From positions 1 through 11,002 of the forward strand of contig CAYYMI010000072.1 in NCBI GenBank assembly GCA_964472905.1: 11,002 bases of DNA. The letters run 5' to 3'. Numbering within the stretch: position 1 is the stretch's first letter; each line of letters starts with the position of its first letter. The stretch comes from Hellea sp964472905. GTDB taxonomy: Bacteria > Pseudomonadota > Alphaproteobacteria > Caulobacterales > Maricaulaceae. Under the pieces are notes generated by a model. It ran no database searches. It had not been told where the DNA came from and saw only the letters and a list, made by a program, of their open reading frames with translations. This document shows positions 5,871 through 11,002 of this stretch, one piece after another. Made by a program: the position numbers and the translations under genes.

Positions 5871-8573
5871 ATGTCATCATGTGCGTTCAAAGGACTCACG
5901 GCTTTAGCTGTTTCAACTTCACTTCTGGCGTTTAGCGCGCCCGCCTTCGCGCAACTCGACGAGATAGTGGTTACCGCACAGAAACGCGAACAGAGTCTTC
6001 AAGATGTTCCAATCAGTATCAACGCTTTCGATCTTGAAAGTATCGAGAAGAACCGCATTTCAGGCCTCGAAGATATCGCCAAATTTTCGCCCGGCGTCTA
6101 TACGACACCTAACCCCGCTGACGAAACTGGGGTGCGCGTTAATATTCGCGGTATCGGAACATTTGACCCTCAGATTGGGCAAGATAGCCGAACAGCGATT
6201 TATCTAGATGGTGTGTATTATGGCCGATCTCAGGGCCTGGCTTTTGACTCTCCAGATCTAGGTCGTGTCGAAATATTGAAGGGGCCTCAAGGGACACTAT
6301 ATGGCCGAAATTCAGTCGGCGGTGCGGTGAATATTATTTCTGTTGCGCCTGACGCTGGTGAGTTCAGTGGGGGGATTGATGGCGAATTTGGTAATTTTGA
6401 TTATAGGAAAGTTAAAGGTCATATCAATGTGCCAATTGGTGAAAACGCGGCTTTGCGTGTCTCTGGTCTTTATTCAGACGTAGACGGTTGGGTTGAGAAT
6501 ACTGGCGCCGGAGAAAATTTCGGAGCGACAGAGCGTCTTGGCGGTCGTGCCGCCTTGCGGTTTGAGCCTAATGATAGCCTTACATTTGATGTGGCAGCTG
6601 ATTATACGAATACACAAAGTACGCCACTCTTCCACCAAGCTTTGCCAGGTACAGCCAACCCTACATCTCTGTTTGCTGCTGCCATTACGCCAGGGCCTGA
6701 TGGTTCACGCCAAGAAAGCGTGAGCAGCTTTGCGCCGATTGAATTTGGTGAAACTGAAATTTTTGGTGTCTCTGGCATAGCTAATTATTCTGTAAATGAG
6801 ACTGATGATCTTAAACTTACGCTCGCTTATCGCCAGGCTGATAGTAATCGATTTGTAAGCCTTGCGCCAACCGCTAACCCTCTTATTCTTGGCGGCATTA
6901 TAAATGCAGATGTTAGTCCAGCGGCTGGCCTTCAGAGCTTTAACTCTGAGTTCACAGCTCTACCCGCGGCTTTTGAGACGGCCCGCCAAGTTTCAGGTCA
7001 GCCTTTTCCTCTTCGTGCCGATTTTGCATCTCAATTTGATGGGTCTTTGCCCGCCGATACAGGATTGTTTTTATCAGCCCCGGGAGGCGCTTCGACATTG
7101 AATGGCCATGAACAATTTAGTGCAGAACTGACCTACACGGGAGAATTTAGTGACGGTGATATACAATATACGGCTGGATTGTTTTATTTTGATGAACAAA
7201 CAGGCAATGATGGGGGAAACCCACCGAACCAAACCGATGCTAACTCATTCCTTTTCGTCTTAGGCGGATTAGGGAGCGTACTCGGCGCTACAGGATTTAA
7301 TGCGGGTATTGCACCTACACAAGGTGGGATTGCGCAAATAGGTGCAGGTATTGCTCAACTTCAAGGCGCACTTGCACAAATTCCTGATGTTCCAGCAACG
7401 GCGGCTATACGTGCGCCGCTTCTGGCTCAACTAGCGGCATTACAGGCCCAACAAGCACAATTGCAAGGCACTTTAGGGTTTCTTCAAAACGGTGTTGTTA
7501 CAAATGTTACGGCCGCCAGTTCATTTTTAGCAGGTGCTCGCCAATCTGCCGCGAATACCCTTTCTATTGATACACAGGCATTTGCCATTTATGGCGAAGC
7601 GACATGGCATGTTACAGATGATTTCCGTATCACAGGTGGTTTGCGCTATTCGGATGATAGGAAGGATGGCGTAGGGCAAGCGGTTTCTCCCTTCTTCTTA
7701 GACAATATTGATCTATTAGGAAATGTAATAGCTCCTAATATCGGCGAAGCTGATACGGATAGTCTCGATCCGTCTGTTGTCTTGGAATATGATGCGAGCG
7801 ACGATGTTTTACTCTATGCGTCTTATAAAGAGAGTTTCCGCTCCGGCGGATTTAATGCGGCAGCGGTTGGCCTGATACCACCGGGCGAAACGGCTGGAGC
7901 GGATTTTGTTTTCGGCCAAGAAGATATCACAGCCTATGAGGTAGGATTTAAGAGTGATCTGGGAGATAATCGCCTTAGATTAAATCTTGCTGGTTATTTT
8001 TATGACTTTAAAGATTTTCAAACGACCGTTTCACTGGATCCATTAATCGCAACGTCGCGAGCCATTGTAAATACGGACCAAGAAATTTGGGGTATCGACC
8101 TCGAGGCAGTCTTTGCTTTCAATGAAAACCTAACAACATCCCTTACTTATGCTTATGTTGATGGAAACACAGATGATACGGTTAACCCTGGAACAGGCGT
8201 GATTGATGTACGCGATGAGTTGCAAGGCACGCCGCAAAATTCAGTCGCAGTGAGTTTTGACTATAATCAGCCTCTATCAAATAATTTAGATTTCTTTGCG
8301 AATGCGACATATAGCTATAAGGACGGTGCCTTGGCGATTCCTATGCAAGGTGCAGCGGATGAAATTCGCTTCTCGGATCAAGATCTTCTTTCAGGCCGGA
8401 TTGGTGTAGGGTTCGATGTGGGGGGGCGAGACATATCTGTATCTCTTTGGGGTGAAAACCTGACAGACGATGAATATACAATCGATGGTCTGCCATTTAA
8501 CACATTTGCATTTAACACGGCTGTATTCGGGTCACCTCGCACATATGGCATCGCCGCTGGTGTGAGGTTCTAA
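5871..8573 (+). CDS. TonB-dependent outer-membrane receptor
   Basis: A 900-residue TonB-dependent transporter that would move a specific substrate across the outer membrane using ExbB/ExbD/TonB energy. A signal peptide covers residues 1-27 (hydrophobic core TALAVSTSLLAF, cleavage after AFA). A TonB box DEIVVTA is at 30-36. The plug follows at roughly 40-160, with NIRGIG at 91-96 and the GPQGTLYGRNSVGGAVNIIS signature at 138-157. The rest is the barrel, ending in the usual C-terminal Phe (GVRF). Between barrel segments ending near 443 and resuming near 564 lies a long insertion of about 120 residues with an Ala/Gln/Leu-rich core. No N-terminal signalling domain is present, so no dedicated sigma/anti-sigma relay is implied. 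The ATG at 5871 has GGGGAGAG six bases before it. Substrate is not deducible from sequence alone; the sulfatase genes downstream suggest a sulfated compound. Receptors of this group are often wrongly labelled siderophore receptors, and no iron-related gene is near. Confidence 0.96.
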   Translation: MSSCAFKGLTALAVSTSLLAFSAPAFAQLDEIVVTAQKREQSLQDVPISINAFDLESIEKNRISGLEDIAKFSPGVYTTPNPADETGVRVNIRGIGTFDPQIGQDSRTAIYLDGVYYGRSQGLAFDSPDLGRVEILKGPQGTLYGRNSVGGAVNIISVAPDAGEFSGGIDGEFGNFDYRKVKGHINVPIGENAALRVSGLYSDVDGWVENTGAGENFGATERLGGRAALRFEPNDSLTFDVAADYTNTQSTPLFHQALPGTANPTSLFAAAITPGPDGSRQESVSSFAPIEFGETEIFGVSGIANYSVNETDDLKLTLAYRQADSNRFVSLAPTANPLILGGIINADVSPAAGLQSFNSEFTALPAAFETARQVSGQPFPLRADFASQFDGSLPADTGLFLSAPGGASTLNGHEQFSAELTYTGEFSDGDIQYTAGLFYFDEQTGNDGGNPPNQTDANSFLFVLGGLGSVLGATGFNAGIAPTQGGIAQIGAGIAQLQGALAQIPDVPATAAIRAPLLAQLAALQAQQAQLQGTLGFLQNGVVTNVTAASSFLAGARQSAANTLSIDTQAFAIYGEATWHVTDDFRITGGLRYSDDRKDGVGQAVSPFFLDNIDLLGNVIAPNIGEADTDSLDPSVVLEYDASDDVLLYASYKESFRSGGFNAAAVGLIPPGETAGADFVFGQEDITAYEVGFKSDLGDNRLRLNLAGYFYDFKDFQTTVSLDPLIATSRAIVNTDQEIWGIDLEAVFAFNENLTTSLTYAYVDGNTDDTVNPGTGVIDVRDELQGTPQNSVAVSFDYNQPLSNNLDFFANATYSYKDGALAIPMQGAADEIRFSDQDLLSGRIGVGFDVGGRDISVSLWGENLTDDEYTIDGLPFNTFAFNTAVFGSPRTYGIAAGVRF

Positions 8574-8611
8574 TAAACCCGATTTAGATCGTGAAAAAGC
8601 TAAGTCAGCAC

Positions 8612-8640
8612 GGGTCATCCTAGGGTGACCCATTTTATTT
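8612..8640 (+). terminator. Intrinsic terminator-like hairpin between receptor and sulfatase
   Basis: An eight-pair stem (GGGTCATC at 8612-8619 with GGTGACCC at 8624-8631, one U-G pair) with a CTAG loop is followed by the T-rich tail ATTTTATTT at 8632-8640. It starts 38 bases after the receptor stop. The tail runs directly into the sulfatase ribosome binding site at 8641, so this hairpin probably ends most receptor transcripts and lets a fraction read through to the hydrolase genes. The interrupted T-run suggests partial rather than complete termination. Confidence 0.62.
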
Positions 8641-8650
8641 GGAGAGCGCA

Positions 8651-10222
8651 ATGATTAGGCTGTTATTATCAACTGTGCCGGTCCTTGTTTTTATGTTGGG
8701 GTGTCAGCAAGCAAATGAAATTGAAAGTGCTGAGCGTAATAAGCCGCTCGTGTCTCCAAAAGTGGAAACGTCCACAACTTCTTACGAACAACCAAATGTT
8801 GTCATCCTGCTAGCCGATGACTTAGGGTTCGCTGATTTGGGATTTCGCGGGAGTGATATCAAAACGCCTCACATTGACCGGCTTGCCAGTGAAGGTCTTA
8901 CGCTAAACCGTTTTTATTCTATGCCTATATGTACACCAACGCGAAGCGCACTCATGACGGCGCGGGACCCTATGAAACTCGGTTCGATCTATGCAGGTTT
9001 TCAGCCCTGGCAAAATGGCGGCGTTTCGCCTGATGAACATTTTATGCCGGAGAGTTTTAAAGCCGCCGGATATCAAACGGCAATGATTGGGAAATGGCAT
9101 TTAGGTCATACGATAGAACCGCTAACGCCAAATTCCCGCGGCTTTGATCATTTTTTTGGGCATTTAAATACGCAGATTGACTATTTTGAATCAACCGTGG
9201 CGGGGGGGTATGATCTGCAAGAAAATGGTGTTTCGGTTCCGCCGAGAGAGCAATATATGACGGATCTGCATGGGGCCGAGGCTGTTAGATATATCGAAGA
9301 CATTCGTGACCCTGAAAAACCGTTTTTTCTGTATGTCCCATTTCTTGCGCCGCATTCTCCAATGCAGGCCCCTGAAGCGCTTGAGAGTAAATATGGCAGT
9401 CGGCCAAATCGTCCCTTTCCAAAACGGACATATGCGGCAATGGTTGATAGTTTAGATCAAGCTGTTGGCGAGATTTTAGAGAGTTTGGACGCGCAAGGAC
9501 TTGCGGAAAATACCTTAGTGTTTTTCTTCTCTGATAATGGCGGATTAAAGGCCTTTGGTGCAGATAATAGCCCATATCGTGGCGGCAAACTAGAAACTTT
9601 TGAGGGTGGAATTCGTGTAAATGCGATCATGCGTTGGCCGGGGCAGATTGCTAAAGGTGAGATGAGTGAGGATGTTGTTTCAGTGCTCGATGTTTTCCCA
9701 ACCTTTGCAGACGCCCTCGGCTTTCCCATGGGCAATGAGAAGACATTGGACGGACAAGCGCGTTGGGACGCATTGATGAACTCTGGCGAAGACCCCAGAA
9801 ATGAGGATCTATATTTCGCATCCAACTCTCCGATTTTTGATAAATACCATGTCAGCGTGATGGAGAAACGTTGGAAGCTTGTGCAAATTATCGATCATAA
9901 GTCTGCTGAAACCGACGTCGAGAATTTTCTCTTTGATTTGAGTGTTGATGCCGAAGAAAAGAATAACCTCGCGGAAACCAACCCCGCAATCGTCGACCGT
10001 ATGGCTGAAAAAATTCGGAACTGGCGAGCCTTGCATCCTATCAACGGGGTTCGTGTGGCTCTGGCGCCGCATCCGGGCTGGCGCGCCCCCAAAGATTACG
10101 CCGTTTCCGTTATTCCTTCCGAGGAATTACAGGAGGATTATCTCAATAGCTATACGTCCGGAATTCGTGGAAAAATTCTTCAAGACCGGCACGGGGATAA
10201 GGGGAAGTTAGCTTATGAGTAA
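8651..10222 (+). CDS. Type I sulfatase (formylglycine-dependent, arylsulfatase B-like), probable lipoprotein
   Basis: A 523-residue sulfatase that would hydrolyse a sulfate ester outside the cytoplasm. The N-terminus has a short hydrophobic signal and MLGC at 15-18, a slightly relaxed lipobox, so Cys18 is probably lipidated. The catalytic domain begins at about residue 47. Metal ligands Asp56 and Asp57 lie in LADDLG. The CTPTRSALMTAR signature at 94-105 supplies Cys94, which must be oxidised to formylglycine, and Arg98. Lys148 and His150 are in GKWHLG, His235 in APHSP, Asp295 and Asn296 in SDNGG, and Lys313 in RGGK; the active site is therefore complete. The GSDIKTPHIDRLASEG and MPICTPTR stretches recall arylsulfatase B/I/J-type enzymes, but the substrate is open. 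The formylglycine-generating enzyme is not in the window. An in-frame TTG at 8639 would add four residues, but the ATG at 8651 with GGAGAG at 8641-8646 is the better start. The end overlaps the next gene by eight bases. Confidence 0.95.
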   Translation: MIRLLLSTVPVLVFMLGCQQANEIESAERNKPLVSPKVETSTTSYEQPNVVILLADDLGFADLGFRGSDIKTPHIDRLASEGLTLNRFYSMPICTPTRSALMTARDPMKLGSIYAGFQPWQNGGVSPDEHFMPESFKAAGYQTAMIGKWHLGHTIEPLTPNSRGFDHFFGHLNTQIDYFESTVAGGYDLQENGVSVPPREQYMTDLHGAEAVRYIEDIRDPEKPFFLYVPFLAPHSPMQAPEALESKYGSRPNRPFPKRTYAAMVDSLDQAVGEILESLDAQGLAENTLVFFFSDNGGLKAFGADNSPYRGGKLETFEGGIRVNAIMRWPGQIAKGEMSEDVVSVLDVFPTFADALGFPMGNEKTLDGQARWDALMNSGEDPRNEDLYFASNSPIFDKYHVSVMEKRWKLVQIIDHKSAETDVENFLFDLSVDAEEKNNLAETNPAIVDRMAEKIRNWRALHPINGVRVALAPHPGWRAPKDYAVSVIPSEELQEDYLNSYTSGIRGKILQDRHGDKGKLAYE

Positions 10223-11002
10223 GCTGGTAAAATTTTATTTCAAAATTATAAAATTGATCGGTTATATTTTACCCGTGCTTCTGATTTTGCTGTTGGCTTA
10301 TAATCATATCCCGGGCCTTAAGAAAAACGTCCAAATCGCGGCTGTCGATAAGATTGGTGATATTGGCATGAAACGAATAGCGTCTGATCCCGATGCGAAG
10401 GGGTCAGTTGCGGCAGATTTCATAAATATCCCAATTCAAGCTAGAGAAATATCGGATGGTATTTGGCAAGCGACAGGCGTCGGCAATGCGCATCTCATAA
10501 CGACATCTGGGAAGGATGTTCTTTTTGATACTGGATTGGCGACACAAGTTCCAAAACAAATAAAGGCGTTGAGAGATGCCGTTCCTGATTTGGATGTGTC
10601 ACATATTATTGTGTCTCACTCTCATGCCGATCATTCGGGCGGGACAAAATTCTGGCACGAAGAGGGGGTTGAGATTGTCGCCCATGCAGAGTTCGCGGAA
10701 GAGCAGCGTTACCTCGACGAATTACAGCCCTATTTCTGGGGGCGGAACAGAACTTTATTTCCTTGGATACCCGAGAAACCTCCAAAAATTGGGCTAATCG
10801 CTTATGGCGGGATTGATCCCACAATAACTGTGCAAAATGGCGAGCCTTATAAGTTCTCTCAAGGTGGTGTTGAGTTTGAAATTCATGCTCTACCGGGTGC
10901 GGAAGGGGCAGATAATATTGTGCTCTGGCTTCCTCAAAAAAAGATACTCTTTAGCGGAGATTTCTTTGGGCCTTTATTCCCGCAATTTCCGAATATCTTT
11001 AC
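10215..11002 (+). CDS. Membrane-anchored metallo-beta-lactamase-fold hydrolase, alkyl sulfatase-like, C-terminus beyond window
   Basis: The first 262 codons of a metallo-beta-lactamase-superfamily protein. Residues 11-29 form one hydrophobic membrane segment after a basic start, which would place the enzyme on the periplasmic face of the inner membrane. The domain begins at about residue 80 (DGIWQATGVGNAHLI), followed by LFDTGL at 103-108 and the zinc motif HSHADH at 135-140 (His135, His137, Asp139, His140). Where most family members have the third zinc His, this one has Glu230 in PGAEGADN, and VLWLPQKKILFSGDFF follows with Asp249. Glu at that position and the later FPNIF segment recall type III alkyl sulfatases of the SdsA1 kind, but Asp249 is more typical of ordinary hydrolases in the fold. 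Final zinc ligands lie past the edge. Its ATG overlaps the sulfatase stop (ATGAGTAA) and AAGGGGAAG precedes it, so the two genes are translationally coupled. Other hydrolase activities of the fold remain possible. Confidence 0.88.
   Translation, partial: MSKLVKFYFKIIKLIGYILPVLLILLLAYNHIPGLKKNVQIAAVDKIGDIGMKRIASDPDAKGSVAADFINIPIQAREISDGIWQATGVGNAHLITTSGKDVLFDTGLATQVPKQIKALRDAVPDLDVSHIIVSHSHADHSGGTKFWHEEGVEIVAHAEFAEEQRYLDELQPYFWGRNRTLFPWIPEKPPKIGLIAYGGIDPTITVQNGEPYKFSQGGVEFEIHALPGAEGADNIVLWLPQKKILFSGDFFGPLFPQFPNIF

Noticed and set aside
5871..8573. Iron-siderophore receptor call for the TonB-dependent receptor
   Set aside because: No siderophore, heme or Fur-related feature is seen nearby, and the neighbours are sulfatases and dehydrogenases.
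8639..8650. TTG start for the sulfatase four codons upstream
   Set aside because: It lies in the terminator T-tail with no ribosome binding site, whereas the ATG at 8651 has GGAGAG at a workable distance and a normal signal sequence.

Overview
The window looks like part of a chromosome from a Gram-negative bacterium. The outer-membrane TonB-dependent receptor, the probable lipoprotein sulfatase and the periplasm-facing membrane-anchored hydrolase all require two membranes. The receptor style (an LDEIVVTA-type TonB box just after the signal peptide and a GPQGTLYGRNSVGGAVN plug motif) and the moderate GC content fit a marine alphaproteobacterium of the Hyphomonadaceae or sphingomonad type. That placement is inference; no rRNA or marker gene is present. 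There is no sign of phage, insertion sequence, tRNA or CRISPR.

Layout. Bases 1-4762 hold a tightly packed leftward operon. In transcription order it encodes an SDR resembling 3-alpha-hydroxysteroid dehydrogenase/carbonyl reductase (4762-4001), a BAHD-like HxxxD acyltransferase with a TTG start (3998-2742), a second SDR (2664-1789), a class 3-type aldehyde dehydrogenase (1785-367), and the start of a membrane-anchored protein of unknown function (337-1, cut by the window edge). A 125-bp divergent promoter region (4763-4887) separates it from the rightward genes. These are a third SDR in which the catalytic Tyr is replaced by Ser (4888-5652), a 218-bp regulatory gap, a large TonB-dependent receptor (5871-8573), a hairpin terminator, a type I (formylglycine) sulfatase of the arylsulfatase B style (8651-10222), and an overlapping metallo-beta-lactamase-fold hydrolase that resembles type III alkyl sulfatases (10215-11002, cut by the window edge).

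How the genes may work together. A plausible reading is a locus for a sulfated hydrophobic alcohol, steroid-like or long-chain. The receptor imports it, the two sulfatase-type hydrolases remove sulfate on the outer side of the inner membrane, the SDRs oxidise or reduce hydroxyl and keto groups, the aldehyde dehydrogenase oxidises a resulting aldehyde, and the acyltransferase transfers an acyl group. The substrate is not established by the sequence.

The best new observation is a shared candidate operator. An inverted repeat TGCGTA-N18-TACGCA, with identical 18-bp spacing, occurs once in the divergent promoter region and once upstream of the receptor gene. This suggests that both halves of the locus answer to one unidentified regulator, which is not encoded in the window.
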